NCBI RefSeq assembly: GCF_000620045.1
Contig: NZ_JHVH01000014.1
Location: 1 to 64,000 of the forward strand
Direction of reading: 5' to 3'
Source of the DNA: Halomonas halodenitrificans DSM 735
Lineage (GTDB): Bacteria > Pseudomonadota > Gammaproteobacteria > Pseudomonadales > Halomonadaceae
Length of the DNA stretch: 64,000 nucleotides
The position numbers and the translations under genes were made by a program. Below are positions 1 through 8,564 of this stretch, one piece after another. Below the pieces are notes generated by a model. It saw nothing but the letters and a program-made list of their open reading frames with translations. It was not told where the DNA came from and did not search any database. Within the stretch, counting starts at the first letter, position 1. Every line of letters begins with the position of its first letter.

Positions 1-345
1 ATCGCTTCACGCGGGCAGGCGAGCGCAAGCCCAGCGGTCACCATCTCTTCGATCAGGAGTGCCAGGCCCATGGTATCGAGCACCGGCTAATCAAGCCGGG
101 ACGGCCGCAGACGAATGGCATGGTAGAGCGCTTCAACGGCCGGATCAGCGACGTGCTTTCGACCCGGCGCTATGTTTCAGGCGAGGATCTGGAACAGACA
201 CTCAAACGCTACGCTTGGCTGTACAATCACCATATCCCGCAGAAGGCGCTGCACCATCAGTCGCCGATTGCAGTGATGAAGGAATGGCAGATCAAACGTC
301 CTGAGTTATTTACCAAGCGGGTGGTCAATCACACGGGACCCGACA
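1..345 (+). mobile_element. IS481-family insertion sequence, right-end fragment
   Basis: This is the right-hand part of an insertion sequence whose left part lies before the window. It carries the 3' end of a DDE transposase (3..386). A likely right terminus is at 335-345, gggacccgaca, whose reverse complement begins TGTCGGG; IS481-family ends normally begin with TGT. The transposase frame runs on past this point, and sequence beyond 345 is abruptly A+T-rich, which supports a junction here. The left end and any target duplication cannot be seen. The exact terminus is inferred. Confidence 0.7.
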
Positions 346-386
346 TCTACAAGCTTATCATCCCCAAGAAGATCCTCTGTTTTTAG
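3..386 (+). CDS. IS481-family transposase, C-terminal part (5' truncated by window edge)
   Basis: The open frame enters from the left edge and encodes the end of an rve/DDE integrase-core transposase. The motif PGRPQTNGMVERFNGR (codons near 96-143) carries the last catalytic Glu of the DDE triad. It is followed by the usual IS481 tail, with LYNHH, QKALHHQSP and RPELFTKRVVNHTGPD. Family members normally stop just after this tail. Here the frame continues for about 14 codons into flanking DNA, so the natural stop was probably lost at or near the IS end. The first two catalytic Asp residues lie outside the window, so I cannot say whether the element is intact. Confidence 0.8.
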   Translation, partial: RFTRAGERKPSGHHLFDQECQAHGIEHRLIKPGRPQTNGMVERFNGRISDVLSTRRYVSGEDLEQTLKRYAWLYNHHIPQKALHHQSPIAVMKEWQIKRPELFTKRVVNHTGPDIYKLIIPKKILCF

Positions 387-620
387 CCTAACCTCCTGAT
401 CTTTAACCTCAGCTTTGCAAAAACGTTTCTGGTCTTTCAAGGTAACAACCAGACCAATAAAATAGCCTTCTTTAGCAGAGTTATCAAAAAAGAAATGCCG
501 CTCCATAGATTCGCCTTTCACAACCATACCAGAGGCTGCTTCAAGCTCACTATAAAAACTTGATGTATCAATGCCAATCGATTGGCTTAATAACTTTACC
601 CCTACGTACTTTACCTTCAT
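306..620 (-). pseudogene. Unknown A+T-rich gene, N-terminal fragment cut by IS481
   Basis: The fragment starts at an ATG at 620 preceded by AAGGATAAAC, an acceptable ribosome site. It encodes about 92 native residues beginning MKVKYVGVKLLSQSIG, then runs into the reverse strand of the IS end, where a fused tail (about SRVIDHPLGK) ends at 306. The coding stretch is much richer in A+T than the chromosome around it, which points to horizontal acquisition. I do not recognise the family. It has no signal peptide or membrane segment and reads as a soluble cytoplasmic protein. Its position next to prophage remnants suggests cargo of the former element, but that is inference. Confidence 0.5.
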
Positions 621-663
621 GTTTATCCTTAATTAACTCACCCCAAGAAATGTTTTTGTAGAC

Positions 664-906
664 TCACAAAACCCGCCCAATCCGAATCTCACACCGCCCC
701 AGGATCTCCATGTCCCTCATGTCCTGCGGCTTGATCAATTCCTTCTCGTAGCGCGGATTGTCGCTGATCAGCAGCCAAGCGTCGCCGGCGACCCGCTGCA
801 CGCGCTTGATGCGCCGCTTGCCGTGTACGAGCAGCAGGAACATGCCTTCAGGGTGCGGGTCGCGGCTGCTGCGATCCACCAGCACCCTGCCACCATCGGC
901 CCGGCT
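664..906 (-). pseudogene. Phage-type S24 repressor, C-terminal remnant
   Basis: About 80 codons match the end of a LexA/CI-like S24 peptidase domain: a VLVDRS strand, EGMFLLLVHGKRRIKRVQR, then LLISDNPRYEKE and a final DMEILGRCEIRIGRVL. In this family the Lys of the IKR segment is the general base of the Ser-Lys dyad. The GDSM segment with the nucleophilic Ser, and the whole DNA-binding half, are missing. Upstream codons in the same frame do not look like this family, so the frame is open by chance beyond about 906. This is most likely the residue of a prophage regulator and not functional. Confidence 0.65.
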
Positions 907-1197
907 GTCCTGCGGGCTGATCGCCGCCCGCCGGGACGACGATGCCATCGAGGACGCACTCGCCAACCTGCGCGGCCACTTGGAAGAGCACTTCACCAGC
1001 GCAAGTACGCCGCGCTCTATGAGTGCTGATGCCGCGTCCAGAAACAGCGCAGAACTGTCTTTCACTCCATTAAGGAAGCCTAACCGATGAGCCACTCCGA
1101 AACCATCGTTCCCCCCACCGTGAGCCGGGCGCCGAAAGGCTGTAATCGCCCGGTGGTGACCCACCTCACGGAAACCGAGCGGCCGCGGCCATCTTGA
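907..1197 (+). pseudogene. Prophage or island debris with a small truncated ORF
   Basis: This interval holds fragments I cannot assign firmly. One + strand frame at about 930-1000 reads RRDDDAIEDALANLRGHLEEHF and is then lost in shifted frames. A separate short ORF at 1087-1197 starts with ATG after AAGGAAG at good spacing and encodes MSHSETIVPPTVSRAPKG..., ending PRPS after 36 codons. That ORF appears cut where it meets the integrase remnant, at about 1180-1192. No complete domain is visible. Together with its neighbours it looks like a deletion-scarred element. Confidence 0.35.
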
Positions 1198-1614
1198 GGA
1201 TGATTCCGAGCCAGGTGATGTCCTGGTTGATCGTCGAGGGCTTGATGCCGCTGTTCCGGCGCATGACGGCGTGGCCGATCACCTGCTCGGTGATCTGCAC
1301 CCGGGCGATTGGGAAGCGCTGCAGCTGCTGGATAGTGGCCCGCTTCGAGCGGCCGGCATCCAGAGCAAACTCGTGGAGGTGGAGCTCGATGGCGTCATCC
1401 AGGGTCACGCCCTTCCACTTCGCCGAGAGCATGCAGCCGGGACTATTCAGCTCGAGCTCGCGGCGCTTGACCTACTCCTCGGCTATCGCCTTCCTGGGGA
1501 TCGTCCGCGACTCGGAGTGGTCTCCTTGCCCACGGCGAGCGATGCGGATCTGAGCCAGGTATGAGAAACTGCCGTACTTTCGCCGACGCTTTCACGCTTC
1601 CTGATCGTCGCCAC
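1190..1614 (-). pseudogene. Tyrosine recombinase (integrase) pseudogene beside dusA
   Basis: Reading right to left, a GTG at 1614 opens VATIRKRES, a typical integrase N-terminus. After one frameshift the sequence continues KYGSFSYLAQIRIARRG, SRTIPRKAIAEE, an in-frame TAG where a Trp codon would be expected, then VKRRELEL. The core-binding domain follows: GVTLDDAIELHLHEF, SKRATIQQLQRFP, SGIKPSTINQDITWLGIIL. It stops at about 1190, so the whole catalytic domain with its R-H-R-Y residues is gone. Three separate lesions (frameshift, stop, 3' deletion) make it dead. Its 5' end points at dusA, the layout expected for an element integrated in the dusA 5' end. Confidence 0.7.
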
Positions 1615-1725
1615 GCGAACCTCCCTGATGTACCAAATTGCCAACGCTTCGTGTGCCAAATTTGTACCAGCACGTGGTGAAAAACAGGGAAAAACAGGGA
1701 AAAACCACTGTAAACATGAACAGAA

Positions 1726-2769
1726 ATGACTGATATGGCAAACGCCACAACCTGCATGAATACTGGCACCGCGCGCCCTGCGCTGGACAGGACGTTCTCC
1801 GTGGCCCCCATGATGGACTGGACGACCCGCGATTACCGCGCGTTCGCCCGAACCCTCACCCGCCACGCCCTGCTCTACACCGAGATGGTCACGACCGGCG
1901 CCATCCTCCACGGTAGTCCCCGGGAGCGCTTCCTGGGCTTTGATGAGGTCGAGCATCCGCTTGCCCTGCAACTGGGCGGCAGCGACGCCTTCGAGCTCGC
2001 CGAATGCGCGGCCATCGCCGAGGCATGGGGCTATGACGAGGTCAACCTCAACGTCGGCTGTCCCAGTGACCGGGTCCAGAACAACCTGATCGGCGCCTGC
2101 CTGATGGGGCATCCACAGAAGGTCGCCGCGGCGGTCAAGGCCATGCGCGAGGCGGTGTCCATCCCGGTCACCGTCAAGTGCCGCATCGGCATCGACGACC
2201 AGGACGAGGATGCCGACCTCTCACGCTTTATCGATATCGTCGCCGACGCCGGCTGTGACACCTTTATCGTGCATGCACGCAAGGCCTGGCTCGAGGGTCT
2301 CTCCCCCAAGGAGAACCGCGACGTGCCACCGCTCAACTATCCCCGCGTGCATCGCCTGAAGGCGAGCCGGCCCGACCTGCATATCGGCATCAACGGCGGC
2401 CTCAAGACCCTCGACGCCTGCCGCGAGCAGCTCGCCTCGGTGGATAGCGTGATGATCGGCCGGGAGGCCTACCAGAATCCCTGGATGCTGGCCGGCGTCG
2501 ATGAGGCGCTCTACGGTGAGCCGGGGCCGGCCCCGAGCCGCCATGCGGCGGCCCGTGCCCTGCGCCCCTATATCGCCCGCCGCCTCGACCAGGGCGCCAG
2601 GCTCAACCACCTGACGCGCCACCTGCTGGGGCTCTTCCAGGGTCAGCCGGGCGGGCGCAAGTTCCGCCGTCATCTGTCCGAAAATGCCCACCTCGGGGGG
2701 GCAAGCCTGGCGGTATTCGATGACGCCCTGGGACTGGTCGCCGAACACGATGCGAGCGCCGCGGCCTGA
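1726..2769 (+). CDS. dusA: tRNA-dihydrouridine(20/20a) synthase DusA
   Basis: This FMN- and NADPH-dependent enzyme reduces uridine 20/20a in the tRNA D-loop. The 347 residues match the family length. The N-terminal FMN-barrel motif APMMDWTTRDYR is near residue 28, followed by LLYTEMVTTGAI, LQLGGSD and LNVGCPSDRVQ, where Cys112 is the catalytic acid. The KENR, INGG and GREAYQNPW motifs follow. Starts at 1726 (ATG) and 1738 are possible; neither has a clear Shine-Dalgarno sequence. The first 20 or so codons may have been supplied by an integrated element, whose dead integrase lies just upstream. Confidence 0.93.
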   Translation: MTDMANATTCMNTGTARPALDRTFSVAPMMDWTTRDYRAFARTLTRHALLYTEMVTTGAILHGSPRERFLGFDEVEHPLALQLGGSDAFELAECAAIAEAWGYDEVNLNVGCPSDRVQNNLIGACLMGHPQKVAAAVKAMREAVSIPVTVKCRIGIDDQDEDADLSRFIDIVADAGCDTFIVHARKAWLEGLSPKENRDVPPLNYPRVHRLKASRPDLHIGINGGLKTLDACREQLASVDSVMIGREAYQNPWMLAGVDEALYGEPGPAPSRHAAARALRPYIARRLDQGARLNHLTRHLLGLFQGQPGGRKFRRHLSENAHLGGASLAVFDDALGLVAEHDASAAA

Positions 2770-2787
2770 GGCCGCTCGGCACACTCT

Positions 2788-3819
2788 TCAGTACAGCGGG
2801 TCGGGCGGTGGCTCCAGGCTGGAGTGAAAGTCCTCGATCGCACTCTGCGCCTCTTCGAGGGCATCGAAGCGAGCGATATGAAACAACGCCTCGCCCTCGT
2901 TGGCCAGCGGCAGGCGGCTCATGCCGATCACGATGCCATCCGCCATGGCCCTCACCTCCCCTTCCGCATTGCCGAAGGGATCGGCCACCCGACCCAGCAC
3001 ATCGCCCTTGGCCACCCGCACGCCCAGGCGCACCCCGGGGCGCAGAATACCGTCGATGGGCGCCCTCGCCCAGCTGGAGCCATTGGCCACCTCGGCGGCC
3101 GGCGGTTCTCGGCGTCGGTGCTCGCCGGCCAGCATGCCGAGACGCCGCATGACTCTGAGCACACCCCGAACACCGGAGGTAATCGCCCACTCATCGAATC
3201 GCAGTGCCTCGCCGGCCTCATAGGTCAGCACCGGTATCCCGCGATTCTGGGCGTAATGGCGCAGGCTTCCCTCGCGCAGTTCGGCGTTGAGAATCACCGG
3301 CGCCCCGAAGGCATTCGCCATGCGCTCGGTTTCTCCGCCCGCCTCCAGCTGGGCCCGGATCTGAGGCAGGTTGGTACGATGAATGGCCCCGGTATGCAGG
3401 TCGATGATGTGCGTTGCCTGATCGACGATCGTCTGGCGAAACAGCGCCGCCACGCGCCCTCCCAGTGAGCCTGTTTCACTCCCCGGAAAGCAGCGATTCA
3501 GGTCACGCCGATCGGGCAGATAGCGGCTGTGCTGCATGAAACCGAAGACATTGACGATCGGTGCGGCAATCAGCGTCCCCCGGAGCCCCTGCAGCTGCTT
3601 CGTACGCAACAGGCGACGCACGATTTCCACCCCGTTGATCTCATCACCGTGGATCCCACCGCAGACCAGCAGCGTCGGTCCTGCCTGGCGACCATGGACC
3701 ACCTCCACGGGAATCGACAGCGGCGCATGGGTATAGAGGCGTGCGACCGGAACATCGATCTGGGCACGACTCCCTGGCGCGATTGTTATGCCGGCAAGAT
3801 CGAAGGGGGCTCGGGGCAT
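2788..3819 (-). CDS. Succinylglutamate desuccinylase/aspartoacylase family protein
   Basis: The 343-residue protein belongs to the AstE/AspA zinc amidohydrolase family (M14-like fold). The metal site is visible as GGIHGDEINGVEI (His and Glu ligands) and IIDLHTG (second His). A C-terminal beta-rich part (GRVADPFGNAEGEVRAMADG) is common in the uncharacterised branch. I chose the ATG at 3819 because AGGAG precedes it at good spacing; 14 upstream codons are also open. The substrate is unknown; the family removes acyl groups from amino acids. It diverges from the tetR-type gene, and a palindromic TACATTCATGTATGTA site lies between them, so the repressor may also control this gene (inference). Confidence 0.82.
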   Translation of the reverse strand: MPRAPFDLAGITIAPGSRAQIDVPVARLYTHAPLSIPVEVVHGRQAGPTLLVCGGIHGDEINGVEIVRRLLRTKQLQGLRGTLIAAPIVNVFGFMQHSRYLPDRRDLNRCFPGSETGSLGGRVAALFRQTIVDQATHIIDLHTGAIHRTNLPQIRAQLEAGGETERMANAFGAPVILNAELREGSLRHYAQNRGIPVLTYEAGEALRFDEWAITSGVRGVLRVMRRLGMLAGEHRRREPPAAEVANGSSWARAPIDGILRPGVRLGVRVAKGDVLGRVADPFGNAEGEVRAMADGIVIGMSRLPLANEGEALFHIARFDALEEAQSAIEDFHSSLEPPPDPLY

Positions 3820-3858
3820 GCAGTACTCCTGATAAAAGTTAAAGACACAGCGGCTTGG

Positions 3859-3876
3859 CATACATTCATGTATGTA
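3859..3876. promoter_or_regulatory. Palindromic operator candidate, AcrR/TtgR type
   Basis: The sequence catacattcatgtatgta contains the near-perfect inverted repeat TACATtcATGTA. It lies between the divergent amidohydrolase (start 3819) and tetR-type gene (start 3932). It resembles the known AcrR box of enterics, TACATACATT-n-AATGTATGTA. Related TTACAT half-sites lie upstream of the pump genes at 9951-9976 and 11499-11510. Autorepression by the adjacent regulator is the simplest reading. Confidence 0.55.
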
Positions 3877-3931
3877 AAGGCCTGGTGCATCGGGTAGAAT
3901 GGAAATATCAACTTCCTACGAGATCCTATCC

Positions 3932-4546
3932 ATGGCCCGACGCACCAAGGCCGAAGCCGCCGCGACTCGGGAGGCCCTGCTGGACGCCGCCGAAGAGATC
4001 TTCCTCGCCAAGGGGGTCGCCCGTACGTCTCTTGAGCAGATCGCTCGTCACGCCGGCATGACGCGCGGTGCCGTCTACTGGCATTTCAGGAACAAGGCAG
4101 ACCTCTTCCAGGCCATGCTTGGCCGGGTTCGCATGCCCTTCCAGGAGCTGATCGTCGAGATTGCGGATCCGAGCCTGGTGGAGCGTCCTCTGGAGGCCAT
4201 TCGGCTGGCCATCCTGAAGGGCTTCGAGCGACTGGAGCAACCCCGTTACCGGCGGGTTCACGCCATCCTGATCCACCACTGCGAGGTGTTCGGCGATATC
4301 GACCCGTTGACCATGCAGAACGAGATGTCGGACGAGGCCTGCGGTGCTCTGATCGATTACTTTACCTGCGCTGCACTCCATGGCCAGCTGCGCGAAGACC
4401 TCTCGCCACAGACTGCCGCTGAACTGATGCAGGCCCTGCTCGGGGGGCTATTTCACGACTGGCTACGTAACCACGAGCAGTTTTCACTGGTGACCGAGGG
4501 TGGCAAGCTGGTCGATGCCCAGCTCGCCCTGATGCGCCACGCCTAG
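3932..4546 (+). CDS. TetR-family repressor, AcrR/TtgR type
   Basis: The 204-residue regulator has an N-terminal TetR helix-turn-helix (MARRTKAEAAATREALLDAA, then SLEQIARHAGMTRGAVYWHF at about 33-52) and an AcrR-like C-terminal ligand domain. The opening MARRTK and the GAVYWHFRNKADLF motif are typical of repressors of RND multidrug pumps. I prefer the ATG at 3932 over 3899 because family members begin with MARRTK. The pump operon lies 1 kb away on the other strand, beyond a YqiJ-like gene, and carries similar upstream sites. Repression of that pump and release by toxic ligands is the likely role (inference). Its stop overlaps that of the convergent gene at CTAG. Confidence 0.85.
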   Translation: MARRTKAEAAATREALLDAAEEIFLAKGVARTSLEQIARHAGMTRGAVYWHFRNKADLFQAMLGRVRMPFQELIVEIADPSLVERPLEAIRLAILKGFERLEQPRYRRVHAILIHHCEVFGDIDPLTMQNEMSDEACGALIDYFTCAALHGQLREDLSPQTAAELMQALLGGLFHDWLRNHEQFSLVTEGGKLVDAQLALMRHA

Positions 4547-5214
4547 GAAGTCGTGGCCGAGCGCCCTGCACCGAGCCGCAGTCGGTTGAGATGGGCCCGA
4601 GCCTCACGAAACTCCTGAGCCTGAACGCTACGATAGGCGTTCTCCTGCGCCACGTACTTCACCAGCACCCGGTGCTCTCCTACACGGGGCATGCTGCCCT
4701 CCTTGCCGTGCAGGCGTATCTCCTGGCGGGGGGCATCGAGCAGAGAGGCCCGGGTCCAACCCTCGGCATCGGGCTCGGCCAGCACCTCCACATGCTCCCC
4801 CAGCAGGCAACGCCGGCGGCCCGGGAGCTGGCGCTGAAACCAGCGGCGCATCGCGCCACAGAGCACCGCGGCCAGCGGTGAGGCGATGGCGAAGGCCGCC
4901 CATAGCACGACCACCCCCAGCGGCACCCGGAACAGGCCCAGCTCCAGCCAGCGCAGGACGAGCAGCTCCACCAGCAGCGTAATGCCCCCGGCGATCAGCA
5001 CCAACACCGACAGCGAGAAGGTGGCCGGCACGCCGGCAAACCCCAGCGCTACCAGCGAGCTGGACAGGTAATCCCCCTTCAGACTGTCGTGCTCGAACAG
5101 CTCCAGCGGCGCCAGGCGAAGCGCCACCAGCACCCAGTAGATCACTACCAGCAGGATCAACCCGCTGAAGACCACCAGGGGAAAACTCAGCGCAATCTCC
5201 ATGACCAACGGCAT
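4543..5214 (-). CDS. YqiJ-like inner-membrane protein with OB-fold domain
   Basis: The 223 residues comprise three to four hydrophobic segments at about 7-30, 55-85 and 95-125, then a soluble C-terminal domain resembling the OB-fold of YqiJ/NfeD-like proteins (LLGEHVEVLAEPDAEGWTRA, VGEHRVLVKYV). YqiJ proteins normally partner a flotillin (YqiK) in membrane microdomains, but no flotillin gene is adjacent here. The ATG at 5214 is chosen because GGGGAGGTGGGC precedes it. It converges on the tetR-type gene with a 4-base CTAG overlap of stop codons. The family assignment is moderate and the function unknown. Confidence 0.6.
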   Translation of the reverse strand: MPLVMEIALSFPLVVFSGLILLVVIYWVLVALRLAPLELFEHDSLKGDYLSSSLVALGFAGVPATFSLSVLVLIAGGITLLVELLVLRWLELGLFRVPLGVVVLWAAFAIASPLAAVLCGAMRRWFQRQLPGRRRCLLGEHVEVLAEPDAEGWTRASLLDAPRQEIRLHGKEGSMPRVGEHRVLVKYVAQENAYRSVQAQEFREARAHLNRLRLGAGRSATTS

Positions 5215-5329
5215 GCCCACCTCCCCGATCATACTCACCAACGAATGAGACCTTTTCGATCACTATAGTCGACCCGCCTGGCCGAAGGCCAAGCACCTTC
5301 ATAACCCCGGCGAAAATGTCCTGCGCAAG

Positions 5330-5364
5330 AAGAAGGGGCGCCTCCCGCGAGGCGCCCCTTCTTA
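5330..5364. terminator. Intrinsic terminator hairpin downstream of the RND pump
   Basis: A strong stem, AAGAAGGGGCGCCTC paired with GAGGCGCCCCTTCTT around a CCGC loop, lies just after the pump operon, which ends at 5385 on the minus strand. Its outer A/T-rich arms can serve as U-tracts in either direction. Confidence 0.75.
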
Positions 5365-5384
5365 CGCTGGCAACGCAGCACCGT

Positions 5385-8300
5385 CTAGCCTTCTTCGGTG
5401 CCTGCCGCCTGACGCGGCGCTTCCTTGCCGCGCAACCTGCGTCTCAGCCAGTCGGAGATCGAGGCGATCATGGCGTAGAAGCTGGGGATGAAGAAGCTCC
5501 CCAATACCGCTACCGAGGCCATGCCCATCGCCACGGTGGTGCCGATATGGTGGCTGCTGACGTCACTCGCCCCGGTGGCCAGAGCCAGCGGCAGGGTGCC
5601 GAAGATGAAGGCCAGCGAGGTCATCACGATCGGCCGGAAGCGTAGCTCCGCCGCGCTGACGGCCGCCTCACGAATCGTCTGTCCCAGCTCCTTGCGCTGC
5701 AACTCGGCGAACTCGACGATCAGGATGGCGTTCTTGGCCGCCAGGCCTACCACCACCAACATGCCGATCTGCACGTAGACACTGGTATCCAGCCCACGCA
5801 GCGCGATACCGCCGATCCCGCCCAGGAAGGCAAAGGGTGTAGCGGTCAGCACGGCCAGCGGCAGCGACCAGCTCTCGTACTGGGCCGCCAGGATCAGGAA
5901 TACCATCAACAGGCCGAAGATGATCGCCAGGCTGGCGGCACTGCCCATCTGACTTTCCTGATAGGCCGTACCGGTCCAGCCCATGCCCCAGTTGTTGCCC
6001 AGGGTCTCGGCAACGATCTCCTCCATGACGGTGATCGCCTGGGTCGAGCTGTACCCCGGCGCCGGGCCGCCCTGGAACTGGGCGCCGAGGTAGACGCCGA
6101 AACGCGACACTACCGTAGGCTTGGCCTGGCGCTCCAGGGTCACGAACTCCGAGAGCGGGATTCGCTCACCGCTGCCACCACGCACGTAGACGCTGCCGAT
6201 ATCATCCGGCGTCTTGCGGAACTCGTCCTCGTTCTGCAGATAGACCTGGAAGTTACGGTTCTGGTAGTTGAAGTAGTTGACGAAGCCTGTGCCGAAGGTA
6301 TTGGCCAGCGTCGCATTGAGCTGTGATAGCGAGACGCCATAGCTCAACGCCTTCTGCTGATCGATTTCGGCACGATAGCCCGGCACATTGACGTTGAAGG
6401 TGGTAAAGACACGCTGCAGCGCCGGGTGCTCATTCGCCGCCTGCATCACCTTGAGCGAGGCCTGGAACAGCTCCTGAGGCGTGGCCCCCTCGAAGGACTG
6501 CAGATACCCCGTGAAGCCACCGGTAGTGGAAAGCCCCATGATCGGCGGCACGTTGAAGGCCATCGCCGAGCCGCCGGAGACCTGAGCGCCCAGCTGCATG
6601 ATCTTGCCGACCAGCTGATCCGCCGTCAGCGTCCGCTCTTCCCAGGGCACCATGTTGATGAACATGATGCCGCGGGCCGAGTTGACCGAGCTGGCGAGTA
6701 TGTCATAGCCCGCCACCGCGGCACTGTACTCGACGCCCTCGATTGCCTCGATACGTGCACTCAGCTCATCCATATAGGCCCGGGTACGGTCCAGAGAGGA
6801 GGAGTCCGGGAGCTGTACCGCCGTCAGCACAATACCCTGGTCGGTCTCGGGTACCAGGGTCGAGGGGGTAGTCTGGTAGAGCCACCAGGAGCCACCAATT
6901 ACCAGGCCGGTAAGCAGCAGCGCCAATCCCCAGAAGCGGACCAGCGCCTTGACCACCCACATGTAGGCGGCCGTGATACCGGCGAACAGGCTGTCGAAAA
7001 GGCGCAGCGGCGTATGGATGGCACGCGACAGCTTCGACTGCCCCATCTCGCTCTTGTGCTTGATAAACACGGCCGATAACGCCGGCGTCAGGGTCAGTGC
7101 CATCAGCGCCGAGAAGGCCACCGAAATCGCCACCGTCAGCGCAAACTGCTGATAGATCTGACCGGTGAAACCGCCCAGGAAGGCCACCGGCACGAACACC
7201 GCAGCCATGATCAGGGTCGTCGCGATCACGGGCCCGCCCACTTCCTTCATGGCACGGATGGTTGCCTGAGGCACGCTGATATCATCGTCATGGCTCAGCA
7301 CCCGTTCGACGTTTTCCACCACCAGAATGGCGTCATCCACCACGATGCCGATGGAGAGCACCAGGGCAAACAACGTCAGCAGGTTGATCGAGAAGCCGAA
7401 CAGGTAGAAGCCGGCGAAGGTCGCCAGTACCGATACCGGCACCACCGACATGGCGATCAAGGTGAAGCGCCAGTTCTGCAGGAAGACGAACAGGATCACC
7501 CCGACGATGAGAAACGCCTCGACAAACACATGGGTCACGGTATCGACGGAGGCGCCGATAAACAGCGTGGTGTCGTAGGGCACGACCTGCTCGAGACCCG
7601 GCGGAAAGCGCGCCTCCAGGTCGGCCATGGTCTCGTTGACCAATCGAGCCGTCTCGAGCGCGTTGGCACCAGGCTGCTGGTTGATGATGATCGGCGTCAT
7701 GGCGCTGCCATTCAGCTTGGCACTGACGCCGTAATAGGAAGCCCCCAGCTCGATGCGTGCCACGTCGCTCAGCTGCAGCGACGAACCATCGGGGTTGGTG
7801 CGCAACCGAATCTCGCGGAAGTCGTTGACGTCGTTGAGACGACCACCGGCGGTGATCGTGTAGGTAAAGGCACGCGGCTCGCTCTGGGGCGTGCTGGCCA
7901 GGCTGCCTGCCGGAACCTCGGTGTTCTGGCTGCGAATTGCCGAGGCGACTTCGGTCGGCGTCAGATCGTATTGTGCCAGCTTGTCCGGATCCATCCAGAT
8001 ACGCATGGCAAACTCGCCACCCCCCAGCACCGAGGCCTCCCCTACCCCGGGTAGCTGGCGAAGCTCGTCGAGAATGTTGAGGGTGGCATAGTTCTGCATG
8101 AAGACGTTGTCGTAGTCGCCTTCCGGCGAGATCAGCGACACCAGCATCAGGATCGAACTGGAGCTCAGCTCCACGGTCACGCCCTGGGCCTGCACCGCCT
8201 CGGGCAGCTGGGAGAGGGCCCCCTGCACCCGATTATTGACGTTGATGGTATTGATATCGCCTTCGGTGCCGATATCGAAGGCCACATTGAGGCTCATGGA

Positions 8301-8564
8301 GCCATTGTCACCGCTGGTCGAGGTCATGTAGAGCATGTCCTCGACGCCGTTGATCGACTCGGCCAGGGGGGCCGCCACCGTCTGCGCCACCGTTTCGGCA
8401 TCGGCACCGGGGAACTGGGCACTCACCGAGACGGTGGGCGGCACCACACTGGGGTACTGCTCGATCGGCAGCACGCGCAGGCTGACCACCCCGACCAGCG
8501 TCAGGATGATCGCCAGCACCGTGGCGAAGATCGGGCGCTTGATAAAGAAGTTGGAGAAGTTCAT
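5385..8564 (-). CDS. RND multidrug efflux permease (AcrB/MexB/TtgB, HAE1 family)
   Basis: This is the proton-driven inner-membrane trimer subunit of a tripartite efflux pump. Its 1059 residues match the family length. It begins MNFSNFFIKRPIFATVLAI, as HAE1 permeases do. The proton-relay pair is D410/D411 in GIVVDDAILVVENVE, and the partner Lys is in GLAAKNAILIVEFA, near residue 950. Two large periplasmic loops lie between TM1-TM2 and TM7-TM8. The start codon overlaps the stop of the upstream MFP gene by one base (TGATG), so the two are translationally coupled. Substrates cannot be read from sequence; the family exports antibiotics, dyes, solvents and bile-like compounds. Confidence 0.93.
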   Translation of the reverse strand: MNFSNFFIKRPIFATVLAIILTLVGVVSLRVLPIEQYPSVVPPTVSVSAQFPGADAETVAQTVAAPLAESINGVEDMLYMTSTSGDNGSMSLNVAFDIGTEGDINTINVNNRVQGALSQLPEAVQAQGVTVELSSSSILMLVSLISPEGDYDNVFMQNYATLNILDELRQLPGVGEASVLGGGEFAMRIWMDPDKLAQYDLTPTEVASAIRSQNTEVPAGSLASTPQSEPRAFTYTITAGGRLNDVNDFREIRLRTNPDGSSLQLSDVARIELGASYYGVSAKLNGSAMTPIIINQQPGANALETARLVNETMADLEARFPPGLEQVVPYDTTLFIGASVDTVTHVFVEAFLIVGVILFVFLQNWRFTLIAMSVVPVSVLATFAGFYLFGFSINLLTLFALVLSIGIVVDDAILVVENVERVLSHDDDISVPQATIRAMKEVGGPVIATTLIMAAVFVPVAFLGGFTGQIYQQFALTVAISVAFSALMALTLTPALSAVFIKHKSEMGQSKLSRAIHTPLRLFDSLFAGITAAYMWVVKALVRFWGLALLLTGLVIGGSWWLYQTTPSTLVPETDQGIVLTAVQLPDSSSLDRTRAYMDELSARIEAIEGVEYSAAVAGYDILASSVNSARGIMFINMVPWEERTLTADQLVGKIMQLGAQVSGGSAMAFNVPPIMGLSTTGGFTGYLQSFEGATPQELFQASLKVMQAANEHPALQRVFTTFNVNVPGYRAEIDQQKALSYGVSLSQLNATLANTFGTGFVNYFNYQNRNFQVYLQNEDEFRKTPDDIGSVYVRGGSGERIPLSEFVTLERQAKPTVVSRFGVYLGAQFQGGPAPGYSSTQAITVMEEIVAETLGNNWGMGWTGTAYQESQMGSAASLAIIFGLLMVFLILAAQYESWSLPLAVLTATPFAFLGGIGGIALRGLDTSVYVQIGMLVVVGLAAKNAILIVEFAELQRKELGQTIREAAVSAAELRFRPIVMTSLAFIFGTLPLALATGASDVSSHHIGTTVAMGMASVAVLGSFFIPSFYAMIASISDWLRRRLRGKEAPRQAAGTEEG

